A stretch of DNA of 64,000 nucleotides from Engraulis encrasicolus (GCF_034702125.1 NC_085871.1:32416248-32480247), one strand, 5' to 3'; shown: positions 50,901 through 63,168, numbered from the stretch's first letter. Notes: generated from the letters alone by a model not told the origin. Translations and numbers: made by a program.

Positions 50901-51937
50901 ATGATTATCTTTGTGAAAACAAATTTGAACAAAATCCAGCTGATAATTGTGTTTACAAAAGAGAAACCGAAGATGACAAAGTGATAATACTGATATGGGT
51001 TGATGATTTGGTTATTGCTGCCAGTGATGAGAGAGCAATGAAAAGTGTCAAGAAAATGCTTACTGAAAAATTCCAGATGAAAGATTTGGGCCGACTGAAG
51101 AATTTTCTGGGTATCACTTTTGACCAATGTGATGGAGTTGTGACCATGTCACAGCAAAGTTATGTTGATAAATTGCTGGAAAGGTTTGACATGCAAGACT
51201 GTAAACCCAGGTCGACACCTTGTGAGTCGAAGCTGAATTACAGTGATTGTGCTGAAAAGATGAGTGACCCCAGGAAATACAGAGAAGCAGTGGGTAGCCT
51301 AATCTATCTCAGTTCATGCACTAGACCGGATTTGAGTTTTGTTGTGAGTAAACTTTCACAATATTTCAGTGCGCCAACAGAAGAGCAGTGGACAACTGTG
51401 AAACACGTACTGAAATATCTGAAAGGCACAAGTGATAAGATGCTGTGTTACAGGAAACATGATGATGGGTTACAGTTGGTGGCTTACAGTGATGCAGATT
51501 GGGCAGGAGATGCAATTGACCGACGTAGTACATCTGGTTATTGTGTTAGCCTATGTAAGAATGGTCCTTTGATTTCTTGGAAGACCAAAAAGCAACCAAC
51601 TGTAGCGCTATCAACATGTGAGGCTGAGTACATGGCATTAGCTGCCACTACACAGGAATGTCTGTACCTTGCTCAAATGCTTAAACACCTTGACTGTAAT
51701 TATGATATACCAGTGATCTACGAAGATAATCAGGGGACAATTGCGTTGGCAAAGAATCCAGTTAGTCGGCAGAGATGTAAGCACATTGATATTAAATACC
51801 ATTTTGTGAGATCTACTGTAAATAATGGAGATGTGTCTTTGGAATATTGCCCAACAGGTCTAATGGTTGCTGACCTACTCACAAAGCCAGCTACAAAAGG
51901 AAAGCTTCTTGCTTTTTACAGGTCTCTGTTTGGGTAA
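47954..51937 (+). CDS. gag-pol: Copia-type Gag-Pol polyprotein
   Basis: A single uninterrupted 1,327-residue frame, so Gag and Pol are not separated by a frameshift or stop. In order: a UBN2/Retrotran-gag-like N-terminal half, a CCHC zinc knuckle (CYRCGQRGHIARRC, near 232-245), and aspartic protease LMVDTGATSHI (near 304). Next come the integrase HHCC zinc domain (about 441-480) and integrase core with HTDLAGP (506), SDNG (567) and NGTAERNW (glutamate near 603). Then reverse transcriptase from about 819 with KTAYLHAP (930) and WVDDLV (1015), and RNase H with YSDADWAGD (1178), STCEAEYMAL (1220) and YEDNQG (1255). All catalytic acids I can place are present. The ATG at 47954 lies 58 bases after the primer-binding site and is the first in frame. 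It encodes capsid and replication enzymes of virus-like particles. Confidence 0.96.
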   Translation: MSERTNSRWSRLVFDGDEKNYELWETKFLGHLHIQKLKNTILQGPAAGAEAAALAEDAAKNAEAYAELIQFLDDKSLSLVMREAADDGRGALKILRDYYAGTGKPRIVSLYTELTSLQKLSTESVTDYVIRAETSITALRSAGEALSDGLLVAMVLKGLPESFKPFSIFVTQSDETLSFADFKTKLRSYENTEGMRTAAPDDNVMGARSHPKKSSGPVGARVQTTESGDIECYRCGQRGHIARRCRVPQRYSPGKSTTWRGGRRQQRQDNARGVSEETDNIFAFMLESSDRRTGSGVTRKGLMVDTGATSHIITDLARFKSFDERFQAETHCVELADGTRCKGVAERRGEAEVCLVDSKGRHISATLKQALYIPSYPQDIFSVRAATSSGATVIFKEGEDVLQYKDGTRFLIHEHNRLFYLPTVPVKNDCDDQCMSCHDLKTWHEILGHCNFNDVQKLQSVVDGMTIKGETPKSMQCEVCVQGKFTQSRNRKPDVRAKSALELVHTDLAGPIDPVSKDGYRYTLSFTDDYSSAVFVYFLKNKSDTVDATQRFLADIAPYGKVACIRSDNGMEFTGQGYQTLLWQNRIRHETSAPYSPHQNGTAERNWRTLFDMARCMLLESQLPKELWPYAVQTAAVIRNRCFNNRTKQTPYFMLTGRRPNVSRMQKFGTVCYAYRQDRKKLDSRSDKGIFVGYDKNSPAYMVYNPDNRRVTKHRLVRFMSSVDGEMTDDMTDDDDVGVQYSTTRSDPDNPKLLDIPDSSQTSPPPPVMKAEPHSADTLSEERRYPVRERRRPDFYGERSDHAQISIDYCYRMVCNVPQTFREAVTSSNSKEWVDAMDEEMKSLKDNNTFTLTTLPEGKRAVGGRWVYAIKTNADGSDKYKARYVAKGYSQEMGVDYGETFSPTANLTSVRVLMQKAAQEDLILHQMDVKTAYLHAPIDYEIYMEQPEGYDVKTQTNEKVVCKLEKSLYGLKQSGRNWNRMLHDYLCENKFEQNPADNCVYKRETEDDKVIILIWVDDLVIAASDERAMKSVKKMLTEKFQMKDLGRLKNFLGITFDQCDGVVTMSQQSYVDKLLERFDMQDCKPRSTPCESKLNYSDCAEKMSDPRKYREAVGSLIYLSSCTRPDLSFVVSKLSQYFSAPTEEQWTTVKHVLKYLKGTSDKMLCYRKHDDGLQLVAYSDADWAGDAIDRRSTSGYCVSLCKNGPLISWKTKKQPTVALSTCEAEYMALAATTQECLYLAQMLKHLDCNYDIPVIYEDNQGTIALAKNPVSRQRCKHIDIKYHFVRSTVNNGDVSLEYCPTGLMVADLLTKPATKGKLLAFYRSLFG

Positions 51938-52027
51938 TTGCCGAACTGAAATGTGATTTTGCTCTTTGCAATGTTTTTGTTTTCCCTTGAAATGTCTTTG
52001 TTTTTGTTTTTCTTGTTGTAAATGTGA

Positions 52028-52040
52028 GAACAAGTGGGGG
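52028..52040 (+). other. Polypurine tract of the copia element
   Basis: GAACAAGTGGGGG immediately precedes the 3' LTR, the usual position of the plus-strand primer. One T and one C interrupt the purine run. Confidence 0.8.
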
Positions 52041-52235
52041 TGTTGATTGATGCTCGTTGAGGGCCTAGAGACTGAGTGCTCTCAATTAACAACTGTGATT
52101 GAGGCCAGGTCATGTGACCTCTATTTAAGCCTCACCTGACAATAATAAAGAATCTCTGCTCATTTCACCCCAAACCTGTGTTGGTGCCAGTCCTTTTGTC
52201 TTAGTCTCCAGTTGAGTTCAGTTCAGTTCTTAACA
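52041..52235 (+). repeat. 3' LTR of the copia element
   Basis: 195 bases, identical to the 5' LTR except for one additional A at about 52203. It contains the AATAAA that would end the transcript. The CCTAT target copy follows at 52236-52240. Confidence 0.97.
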
Positions 52236-53738
52236 CCTATCAATGTCATTCTCTCTCTGTCTCTCTCTCTCTCTCCCTCTTACATACGATAATTCTTTCT
52301 TCCATTATCTCATAGTCGGCTATAACATGCCATCACATGTAAGCCGTTCTCATACCATCTGCTCTCTCAATATCTACACCAGACTAGACTCTTGGTCTCC
52401 ATCGTCCTCCTCCTTCTCCAATGTGCCCCCCCTTCTTACTATATTTTTCTTCCTTCATTTCTCATTCTAAATCTGTTTATTTCTCCCTTCATGCCTCACG
52501 CCCTGGTCCACCGTGCTCTTCACCTGTCTTTTTCTGTCTATTTCACTATAATTCACCTCCCCCCATTCCCCCATCTCTCTCTCGCTCTCTCTTTCTCTTT
52601 CTGTCTCTCAGCCCTTCACCTCTCTGTCACAGACCTCTGTCCCGTCTGTTTGGTGGAGGTGACAGCTCTTTGACGGGTTGTCAAAGGTGCCACTGCCCCT
52701 CGGTGACCTTTGGTATCCACGACGTGCAGGGTCACCGTATTCCTGCCATCACTCCTATGACACCCCCCACCCCCAAATAGCCGCACCATCACTCCTACGA
52801 CCCTCCCAACCACGGCATCACTGTTATGACCCCCACCCCACCTCTTCCCAGCCCCTCTATCCTCATACCCAATTCAGCCTGCCATCACTCTCCGAGCTCC
52901 CCTCCCCCTCCCTCCTACCTCCCCCCCCCCCCCCCATCCCCCCTGCTATCACTCCAACCACTGTACACCCCCCCCCCCTGCCCATCACTCCTCTGAGCGC
53001 GAAACCTTCCCGCTCCCCCCTACCCCCTCTCCCTCCTGTCTCATGGCTTGTTGCTCCCGGCGACAAGAAAGGGAGTATAGAGCGCAGCGGCCTTGATGTG
53101 TGGGAGGAATGCACAAACACACACACACACGCACGCACGGTGTACTCTCCCTACTCTTCTCGTCAGGATCAGCAGGTGTTAGCATCCAGCAGAGAGTTGG
53201 CCATCACAGTTACTCTCTAACCCTCTGTTTGTGTGTGTGCGTGTGCACGTGTTTGTGTGTGTTCCAAATCACACGTTACTGACGGCTATTTCCCTTGCTG
53301 CAGAGTACACACCTGTGTACACACAAATAAATACACACCCACTCACACAAACCGCAGGTTAGAAAGTAATGTGCGATGGCCAACTCTCTGCTCTCAGATT
53401 TGGCCAACTCTCACATTTCTCACCGTTACCATAGAAATCAGGAGCGACGGTGCAGCAGGCAGAAGCTGCAGCAGACATGCAGGAGAGAGAGCGAGAGCGA
53501 GCATCAACCAGTAGCAGTAGTGAGATGGACAGAAAGGAATGTGAAGAGGAAGGAGGGAAAGGCGGAAAGAGATGGGATGATGACAATATGAAGGGAGAGG
53601 GGAGAGCAGTAAGAGTAGAGAGAAAAAGCAGGAAAGACAGGAGAGAGAGAGAGAGAGAGAGAGAGAAAGTAAGAGGAAGTGAAAAGAAGAGAATACCGTG
53701 ATTGGAAAAGCTTTTTAGTCATTTTCTACCTCATAAGA

Positions 53739-53897
53739 GAGAGAAAGGCCACGAGTGAGAGAATGAGAGAGTGAGTGGGAGAGAGAGAGTGCGTGAGTGA
53801 GAGAGAGAGAGAGAAAGAGAGAGAATAAGAGAGTTAGTGGAAGAGAGAGAGAATGAGAGGGAGAGAGTGGGAGAGAGAGAGAGAAAGAGCGAGAGAA
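53739..53897. repeat. GA-rich array
   Basis: GAGA-rich with GAGTGA and GAATGA variants. Confidence 0.9.
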
Positions 53898-54045
53898 GGC
53901 AAGGCCGTAATATAAAGGGAGGAGGAAAGAGGGGGGAAAGCCTTTTAGTCGTCAGTCTTTTCTTTCTTTCTTTTCTCATATATCTCTTCGGGAGGAGGAT
54001 TGTTGTTGTTGCTGCTGTTGTAATTGAGGTGAAGGCTGTCATCGC

Positions 54046-54046
<1 letters not shown>

Positions 54047-54116
<70 letters not shown>
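54047..54116. repeat. (TG)n microsatellite
   Basis: Perfect run of about 70 bases. Confidence 0.97.
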
Positions 54117-54120
<4 letters not shown>

Positions 54121-54236
54121 TGTGCGTTTTTGCAGCATGCTTGTGTCATCCCTTTTGCCTCTGTAATCTTTTAAAACCTGGAAGTGACAGCTTTACGCGC
54201 TCCCCTATTGCTCTCCTCTATTACAGCAGGCACCAT

Positions 54237-54238
<2 letters not shown>

Positions 54239-54291
<53 letters not shown>
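54239..54291. repeat. (CA)n microsatellite
   Basis: Perfect run of about 53 bases. Confidence 0.97.
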
Positions 54292-54293
<2 letters not shown>

Positions 54294-57112
54294 CTCCTAC
54301 ACCCCTATTCCGCCATGTCAAAGTGAAACATCTGTGCTGCCACAGCAGCCACTATGCAGTGAAAGGAAACTGTGCCCCCCTCTGGTTACCATGGGAACTG
54401 CACTGCATCTGCTCCGCATGGGCTCAGCTGTCTACATTGTGAGATAAATAATCATCGACGGCGCACAGGCAAAGGTCACGCGACCAACAAAAAACAGATT
54501 GACATTCAGAAACACAGCAAAAAGACAAGCTGCTCCCAGCTGCTTTAGTGTAAATAGGGAGGTTTAAGACAGACAGAAAACTGAAAGTGTATTGTGAAAG
54601 GAGCAATGTGAGCGTGTGTGTGTGTGCGTGTGTGTTTGTGTGTGTGTGTGTGTGTCCGATCAGAAGAGCTAAAAATCTGACATGGTGTCAAGCACAAAAC
54701 CCAAGATTCAAAGAAGGAAGCAGATGCATTTTAATGCATTCTAACACTGTAAAATGATTGTACATCTTTCACATTGTCCTTAGAATAGCAAACGTATGCG
54801 CATCACGCATCACTGAAGCCAGGCTCATGGGCGTAGTTTGGGAGGGCAGTTGACTGACATGTGTAATGACATCAGGGAAATGGAAATGGCAAGGAAATGG
54901 CAAATATAAATATTAGAAGGAAAAAAAAAACGTACTGATATTTTAAATGTTTTGATTGTTTAAAATACACGCTAGTGTGAAGTATTATTAAGAAATTAAT
55001 ATAAATCCTATTATTTTTTTGTAATACATTTTTATGCCTACTAATAGTAATATTATTCCCCCCAGACCCATCAGAAATTGCTGTGTGTAGACTTGTCCAT
55101 AGTTCACACTGGCAATTGTTCCAGCAAAGATGGCAAAAGGAGTCAGCCAAATGCTGGTAAAACAAGAATGGAGTGGTGAGATTTCACACACAAACAAAAC
55201 AATTTGCACATGTTTTAAAGAGAAACAAGATGCAGTGTGGTTACTCTTGTACGGAGAAGTTGAGAGGTTTAGTGGAAGCAGCCCTTGCCAATTCACTCGG
55301 ACTCAGATTTGATTTAGCTCTGGTGAAGTCTGATGTAATCGGAATGAGACATGCTGCCATTGCCTTCTCGAAATGTGTGTGTGTGTGTGTGTATGCCTTT
55401 TGGCTATTTCCAGCTTTCCCCTTGTTTTACTTCCTTTTGTGATTTGACTAAGAGGGGGAGTTAAATATTTTATTGGTGTGTGTGTGTTTGTGCTGTCTGT
55501 CAGTATTGTGTTTTGAAAAGTTGTTCCAGTTTACTTTGAGCTCTGTGGACACCCCTATGAAGGTAAGAAAGCATGCAGACATGCACGCACACAAACACAC
55601 TCAAACACACGGGATGATTGAAGCAAAACCTTCTTTTGCCTCACTGCTCCCAGCTTGTCATCCAAACATTGGTGAAGTGGGAGACAACAAGTCCCCATTT
55701 TAACCATCACCACCACCATAACAATCCACACGCACACACCTCCCTGCCACCCGTCTGCTCACGCTCTGTTTCCTCCACCCAGTAGGTCTTTCTTCTCCAT
55801 TTTCCGCTTCTCTCTCTTTCTTCTCTTCCTTCCCTCTTCTACCCCACTCTCACCATTCTCCCAGTCTTTCTTCTCCAATCTCCATCCCTCGCTCTCTTTA
55901 TAGCGGAAAATTGAAACAGGTTTTCTGGTGCTGCAAGAGGGCTCTCATCTCCACACTGCAGCTGCCAAGCCCTCTGTTGGAGATGATGGAGGGAGAGAGA
56001 AAGAGCGAGAGAGAGAGGTGGATGGAGTGATGGATAGGAAGAACTCTCATCTCCAAAGTGCCAAGCCAAGTACAAGAGATGAGAGAGAGAGAGAGAGAGA
56101 CAGAGAGAGAGAGGGAGAGAGAATAAAGGATGAACCACATAAAGTGTGAGGTGATGGTCATAGTGTGTGTGTGTGTGTGTACGTGTGAATGTGTACTCCA
56201 TGAGTCGAAGGGGGCATTGAGTGTTGTTGTGCACTGCAGCAGAACACCGAGCACTTACACTGTCACAGCTGGTCAGGCTCAGCATACAGCCAGAATCTGG
56301 ACCGTTTGAACCACAGAAAGCGAAATATAACAACAATGATAACCACGGAGAGTGAGAATAACTACAAAAACACCTTTGCTTGTTCACAAGAATATATCTT
56401 TTTTTTCTTCAGTGTCTGCAGGCTAAGGTTTCTGTGCATTATTAGTGGAACTTGGTATTAAGGAACCAATGAAGTGTAGAATTATTATTTTAAATGTATT
56501 GTAGTGGTAGTTGTTGTTGATTATGATGTAATTATGGGAGATAGTAGTAGTAACAGTGATAAACAATGCTAAAAATACAACATCACTTTTACATGTGCTT
56601 ACCTTTGGGATACTTACTGTGTTGCTTAACTATACTGTCACTTGGAACACAATATTTATAGACACAAAATCTTTGTGTGCCCAAGGCGGACTGACTCTTG
56701 AGAGTGTTTTCATATTCATTGCTAAATGCCACAATCACCCGCACAGCGATAGTGTAGCCCACAAGTGACATCACAATGGAATCGACCTGCCGCATTCTAC
56801 ATGGTTGCCTGGCGATTATCAGGTTCCACAGCTGTGGTTGTCAAGATAGCTGATTGGTGGCATTTAGAGTTCAATCTCAATACACTTTATGTTAAGCCTC
56901 GACTCACTTCATTCGTCAAAATGGCTAGAATATTTTCTAAAAACTCAGCCTGGTGTGTTTTCATGGAATAAAATGACATTTGATTGAAATAGGCATGTAG
57001 TTTTTTAATGACCTGATTTTTCCCCAGTTGACTTACAGTAAAGCACTCAGATCAACGAAAATACCTAACAAATCTACATGTCCATCTACATACACAGGTA
57101 TACATGCACACA

Positions 57113-57114
<2 letters not shown>

Positions 57115-57183
<69 letters not shown>
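57115..57183. repeat. (CA)n microsatellite
   Basis: Perfect run of about 69 bases. Confidence 0.97.
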
Positions 57184-57188
<5 letters not shown>

Positions 57189-57716
57189 CATAAAATTCAA
57201 AACTGGAAAAACACAAACATGACAAGGTCAGTGCTTTCGAGAAGGGTAGTTTTGCTATGAACAGGAACTGTCTTGGAAGAGAGAGGTCAAACCTTTTGTA
57301 TTTAAGACACATTAAATGCATAATGAGAATTATTTACCAAACCATGCTGGTTTAGTTCCATGAATTTAATAATGTTGGTCATTGTCATGTTAGTCAGAAG
57401 ATTGTAGGACCAAATCCAATCTAGGAGATTGACTTACAATCAAGGACTTAATCATCATAGCATAGCATAACAATTGCAGATACAAAGCGCACAGGAAATA
57501 TACATAACAATAACTGCAGATGCCAAGTACTTTAGCGCAGAGTAGAGTGCACACACCCACACAACACGTCCTAAAGTCTACAAAATAAAATATACTCTCT
57601 ATGTTTTGAAATAACTGTATTTTTTTTAACTGTGTAACTGCCAACACCCAAACAATGCTCAACAAACACTAGTTTCTAGTTTCAGGCTGAGAAACCGAAA
57701 ATAAAGAGGTAGGGGG

Positions 57717-57720
<4 letters not shown>

Positions 57721-57768
<48 letters not shown>
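57721..57768. repeat. (GA)n microsatellite
   Basis: Perfect run of about 48 bases. Confidence 0.97.
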
Positions 57769-57772
<4 letters not shown>

Positions 57773-58008
57773 AGATTGTGAGGAGACCGGATGTGGAGAT
57801 AGAGAGAACGAAGGAGTTTGAGGAGATACTGTGAGAGGTGTAGATGGAATGAGGGAATAAATGAAGGAGCCAGTTAGCATGATGACAATGCTAAAGAGAG
57901 CAGTTAGTGTGCCAGCTGCTGTTAGCCAGTACAAAACGAGCAGTTGCTTGTTTTCTGTCACTTTTGTTTGTGCGAGTGTGAGTGAGAGAAAGATTGTGTG
58001 TGTGTGTG

Positions 58009-58036
58009 AGAGAGAGAGGGGGAGGGGGAGAGAGAG

Positions 58037-58118
<82 letters not shown>
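58009..58118. repeat. (GA)n microsatellite
   Basis: GA run, followed by a (CA)n run at 58156-58189. Confidence 0.97.
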
Positions 58119-58120
<2 letters not shown>

Positions 58121-58152
58121 GAGGTAGTGGGTGCTGCATGGTTATGATGCGT

Positions 58153-58192
<40 letters not shown>

Positions 58193-58388
58193 ATCTGATA
58201 ATTGTGATGATTTGAGATGACCTTCTCTACACTGTATTGTCAGTGTCTGTTTCAAAGCCTCTCTTCTGTATTGTGCTTTTTTACACAGAATTCTTTGAAT
58301 CATCTGTCTTTATTCAAGTTATTCAAGAGGGTGCTCCTTTGATTCCTGCTAATCTTCAACAGATTGAGATGTTTATCTTTGATCTTAA

Positions 58389-60595
58389 AGTGGTGGTTCG
58401 CTATTTTAGACATTACGCCCTGTTTGTGTGACTTCTGGGGTGAAGTACAGATGTTCTCATCACAATTTTTACATTTGGCGCTGAACGGAGCATTTGGGTA
58501 TCCAAGACTGCAGCCCCCCCACCTTTACATTGACTCCAATAGAGCACTCAAGCAATCGATTATAAAATGGCATTAAACTTTCGTTCGAGAAGACATGGAA
58601 CTCACCGTGTGGTCAGTGGTAGACAGCGATAAATTGACCCGAAAATTGCAGCGAAATATGCCTTCTAACTGTTGTTTAGCATTTGGCGGACCTATTTTCC
58701 CCCAGACGTCGTTGAATAGCAGTAGACATCCAGCCAGTAGGTAGCGATAGTGTGTTGTTTGTGTAGACATCAAGGAGTGAGGTAGAACGGCTATTTTTGA
58801 GCGGGACTGGCTACAAAAACTACAGCTTGCATACAAACCATAGATAGTAACGTAAACAAACGCACCCCCATTTCCGGTCGCGCGGAGTAATACTAGCATA
58901 CCTGCAAACTTGTCACCTTTCGGCGAAATTCGCCGTTTTGATTCCAAAATAGGTGACTTATGTGAATCGTGCAGATCCGAAGAGTTTTTTTTGGGGGGGG
59001 GGGGCGGTAGCCAGTAGCGCCCGACTGAAGTTCTGAAGGGTAAACAGCTGCCTGTCTGATATGCGTAAAGACGGCGACATTTCCTACATTACCCATAAAC
59101 ACTAGTCATGACGTAAGCCACACCCATTGGCTGCCGTTTAATCACAAGGACGCAGCTTCACATTCACTGGCTGCATGTTTGAAGGCTTGAAGCCCGCGCG
59201 GAACCGGTGTTGATAAATAAAATGTCAATAAGAGGACGAGCGCGGATTACTTCGGTTTTGTAGGTTTTCAACGGGTGATAAAGAATGTGGCAGTGGTTAA
59301 TGCAAGGTTAGGTGTCGGTGAATGCAAGTAATAACTGTAGTGACGCTGAAATGAAGTGGTGGTGGTGGAGCGAAAACGGCTTGGGCTGGACAGAGCAGGA
59401 CAGCGCTGGGAGAATAATGTCAGCGTAGCTGTCAGATTCCTCGTCTGACATTTGCCAAGTCCTCGCAAATGCATACGATGGATTTGCCGTTTCCTAATAA
59501 CGCCCACGCGATCGCAAATACCCTGCATGGATTTGACATGGATGTGCGAGTAAGTGAAAAACAATAACAAACAAAACAAAAAACTACCGACGTTATGAAA
59601 GTAAGTTCTCCGTGATGTTACGTTTGTTTATTTTCGACATACAGTGTAGATTAGTTACCTACTTGTCATTCCTAGCACATGGTAGGCCTAGTATATTTAA
59701 TCCTGGAGGAGTTTAAAGTCCTAAAGCAACAGCATAATGCGCATAATAAGATAAGACATCATACACGTTATTGCACACGTGTGTCTGTGAGTGTGTTCTC
59801 TCCTGTCCTCCTCTCCCTTCATCTCTTCTCCTCTCCTCCCTCTCTTCTGTGCATTGTCCATGGTATTTGACTTAGGCTGTGTGTGAAGTTTGAATGATGC
59901 TGTGTGGAGGATGTGAAGTTTTGTAGCGTGGTTATGTGTTTTTGTATAGCCTATGTTAAAGGTGTAGTTTGTGTGACGCGTGTTGAAGGCATGCTGTGTT
60001 TGTGTGAGGTGTAGGCCTATAGGCCCTACTGTATGTGAGGTTTGAGTGATGGCGTGTGAGGTTTTGTAGTGTTTGGCTGGCTGGCTGTGTTTGGCTGTAT
60101 GCTAAATGTCTGTGTATGTATGTGGCATGTGTGATGTGATTCACTGTTTTCAGAGGAAATGGAATAAAAACTAATAGAATTGAATACAAGGAAATAGAAT
60201 AGTGCGTTGGGGCTCGCGATAGTTTGTCACCTTTTTCAACCCTCCTGAGTTTGCAGGTATGTACTAGTCAAATCAATACAATCAATGAAGACGGACAATA
60301 ATGATAATATATCTTCTCTGGAAGCGTATTTCGTGGTGATTTTCGAGTCAACGTATCGCTGCCCACCTCTGACCACTCGGTGAGTTTCATGTCTCTGCAA
60401 ACGAAAGTTTAATGCCATTTTATGATCGATTGCTTGAGTGCTTCATTGGAGTCAATGTAAAGGTGGGGGGCTGCAGTCTTGAATACCCAAATGCTCCGTT
60501 CAGCACCAAATGTCAAAATTGTGATGAGAACATCTCTACTTCACCCCAGAAGTCACACAAACAGGGCTTAATGTCTAAAATAGCAAACCACCACT
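58389..60595. mobile_element. 2.2-kb TTAA-type transposon with 277-bp inverted repeats
   Basis: TTAA flanks both sides (58385-58388 and 60596-60599). The left repeat (58389-58665) and right repeat (60319-60595) start AGTGGTGGTTCGC and AGTGGTGGTTTGC and match over their whole length with few changes. The 1.65-kb centre has no coding sequence that I recognise. TTAA targets with such ends suggest a Kolobok-type non-autonomous family; piggyBac is the alternative. Confidence 0.85.
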
Positions 60596-60769
60596 TTAAG
60601 GTTGTGGTGTTAAAATTAGTACCCACATGCCGAGTATATTTTATTGTTCTTTATTTTTGTACGGCATCTGCTGCTCTGCGATATTTCCATTTCAATCTTA
60701 TCAAGGAACTGTATCTGCCATTGCTGAGAGAGAGAGAGAGAGAAACAATAAATAAATGATAAACCACAT

Positions 60770-60773
<4 letters not shown>

Positions 60774-60806
<33 letters not shown>
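60774..60806. repeat. (TG)n microsatellite
   Basis: Short perfect run. Confidence 0.95.
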
Positions 60807-60808
<2 letters not shown>

Positions 60809-62333
60809 AGGCGAATTTATACTTATAGGCACTGACGGTTGCAGAGCCTGTGCAACTGTCTGTGCGCGACCACGCCCCCCGCGCAGAGGCTCTGCAACCT
60901 GTCGTCGCGCGCCTCAAGAAAATCCTGACTACACGTCAGACGGTTGCGAAGGTCGCAGAGAAAAGGCGCTGTGATTGGGCCTCTCGCTTCTTCCTTGTTC
61001 TCGTGGAAGCACAGTTCTCTGGTAGTTTACAAGAGCCAAACTGCCAATATTCTGTGAAATACGAACACGTTCTTTCTAGTGTGTGTAAATAATTGAAGCT
61101 ACAATGCCTGAATTAGTAAGTAACAAACTAACAATACATCAGTTTAGCACTCGCGGCACAATACCTGCAGTCTGACTACACCCGTCTCCAAAAGAGTTGT
61201 CACCTATCCATCTGTTTGGAATAACAGCTAATAACCTGACTTTCAATTAATCACTTGGCTTCAGAAGTCACTCATATGAAAGCTACAACCCTCCCGAATG
61301 AAAATGTATGTACAAAAATACATTTCATGCACCGAAGAAAGATTGACCCTTTATTGAACACAGACAGGGCAGATTTTCACAAGACAAAAGTTTTGTCGCC
61401 TATCGAACATAATGTGAAAATGAGCAGATAAGTCACTTCAAAACACTTCAAATACTCAGATCGGGTGTCATACTTAATCACTGAATCACTCTCACCTCTC
61501 CAGAAAATCAACTTTGGCCTTAGGTGTATGTTTAGGGTTATTGTAATCATGGAAAGCAACACAATGAAAAACAATGAAGATCAATGAGAGATGGTGACAT
61601 TACGTAGCTATTCGTAAAGCAACACATGTTTAACTTCATGATTTAATCAATGATAAAAGCCCTCAAACACCTGCAGCATGCATGCAGCTCCTCATAAGAG
61701 GGTTGTAGTCAAATGTGGCTAACGACATGAGACCTCGCGCAGATCTATAACATCAACAGTGGTTAGCGACCAGAACAAACGGGCGCTGAACTATAATCTG
61801 CCCTTTAGAGTGTGTGTTAGAGAGAGATATCTAGAAGGAGATACAGGCAGTCTGATAATTCTGCAAGATGAGAGGACATGATGGTAGGCTCTTCAGAACC
61901 AATGCCCCCCCCATCACGACATAATGGAAGGCGTACACACACACACTCCCACACACACCTATTACAGCGTAATGGGGCACATTATCCCACTGATTTAGGA
62001 TAGCAAGATTACCATCAATTACACACTCTCACACATATGCACACATTCACACTATCCTTGTGATTTAGGATAGAGCTCCATAAGATTATTATCGGTTACT
62101 TTCATGCAGGGGGCATGAAATCATTATTATCTGTATTTTTTTCTTCACATAAACAACAGACATACACTAATCCACAGACACATGCACGCACATACACACA
62201 CACGTAGGGTCCATGCACGGAACAGGGGGAAGTAATGCAAGGGCTTTGCTTTGAAATTACATTCTCTCTCTCACACGCACACGCACACACACTATTGGCT
62301 TGCTGGACTATGCACCATTTCCCTCCAGGCCAC

Positions 62334-62337
<4 letters not shown>

Positions 62338-62421
<84 letters not shown>
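62338..62421. repeat. (TG)n microsatellite
   Basis: Perfect run of about 84 bases. Confidence 0.97.
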
Positions 62422-62422
<1 letters not shown>

Positions 62423-63160
62423 CTGTGTGTTTTGCAGTAAATGGGAAGGCTTAATATCTGCAAGTAGATACATTACAAACCCAAGGCCTGACATAGTTCA
62501 CAGAAATAAGGTGTGTGCGTGTGGGGGGTGCGTTTGTCTATATGTGTGTTAAGTGTTTGCATGTGTGTGTGTGTGTTGAGTCCTTTGAGAGCTCTTTAGT
62601 AATTGGTTCATCCCATCAGCAATCTGGCAACTGCACCAGTAATTTACATATTTACGGTACATATTAGAGATGTTTCTAGAAGTTTCGTCTAAGGTTTACA
62701 TGCACATACACGGATTGTCATCACAGGCTGTTATCTGCCTGGCTTGACAGTGGCAGGGTGATGACATTCATATCCAACTGGTGACACATAGTTCCATCCT
62801 ATGAGTTTCCCCTTGTGGTTACAACCCCTCTCTGCTCTCTCTTTCCTATTATCTCCCTCTCTTTGGATGTGAGCAGCTTATGTGTTGCTGGTTTTTTTTG
62901 TCTTTCCCTACCTCTCCCTTTCTCAACTTCATTTGTCATTCCATCTTCTCTCTCTCGTTCTCTTCCTCACCCCTCCACCCTCTCTTTCCCAGTCTTCCAC
63001 AAGTTTTGCAAAGGGAGGTGACAGGCACAGGGCAGAGCTTTTCCTAAGAATTAGAATATGCTGTTGTCATGGTGAGAGACAGGTTTTGCACCATGCACCA
63101 TCACCCTCCCCCCCCTTTCAGATATGACATTCGCCTGTAATTAAATCTCTCTCTCACACA

Positions 63161-63168
63161 CACTCTCA

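Larger units (their letters stand above)
47688..52235 (+). mobile_element. Full-length, apparently intact Ty1/copia LTR retrotransposon
   Basis: The 4,548-base element has 194/195-base LTRs, a primer-binding site, a single gag-pol frame of 1,327 codons and a polypurine tract, and is flanked by a perfect 5-base target duplication CCTAT (47683-47687 and 52236-52240). The LTRs start TG and end CA. They differ by one inserted A only (GTCTTG against GTCTTAG), so the insertion is very recent. The domain order protease, integrase, reverse transcriptase, RNase H identifies the Ty1/copia (Pseudoviridae-type) group. No disabling change is visible. Confidence 0.97.
52241..58384. other. Non-coding stretch with pyrimidine-rich and purine-rich tracts
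   Basis: C-rich tracts at 52740-53040 and GA-rich tracts at 53450-53900 give long but low-complexity frames. Between the arrays the sequence is unique-looking and AT-rich. I see no exon or RNA gene. Confidence 0.6.

Noticed and set aside
52678..53220. Pro-rich 180-codon frame
   Set aside because: C-rich low-complexity tract without a recognisable domain or splice context; the composition alone explains the open frame.
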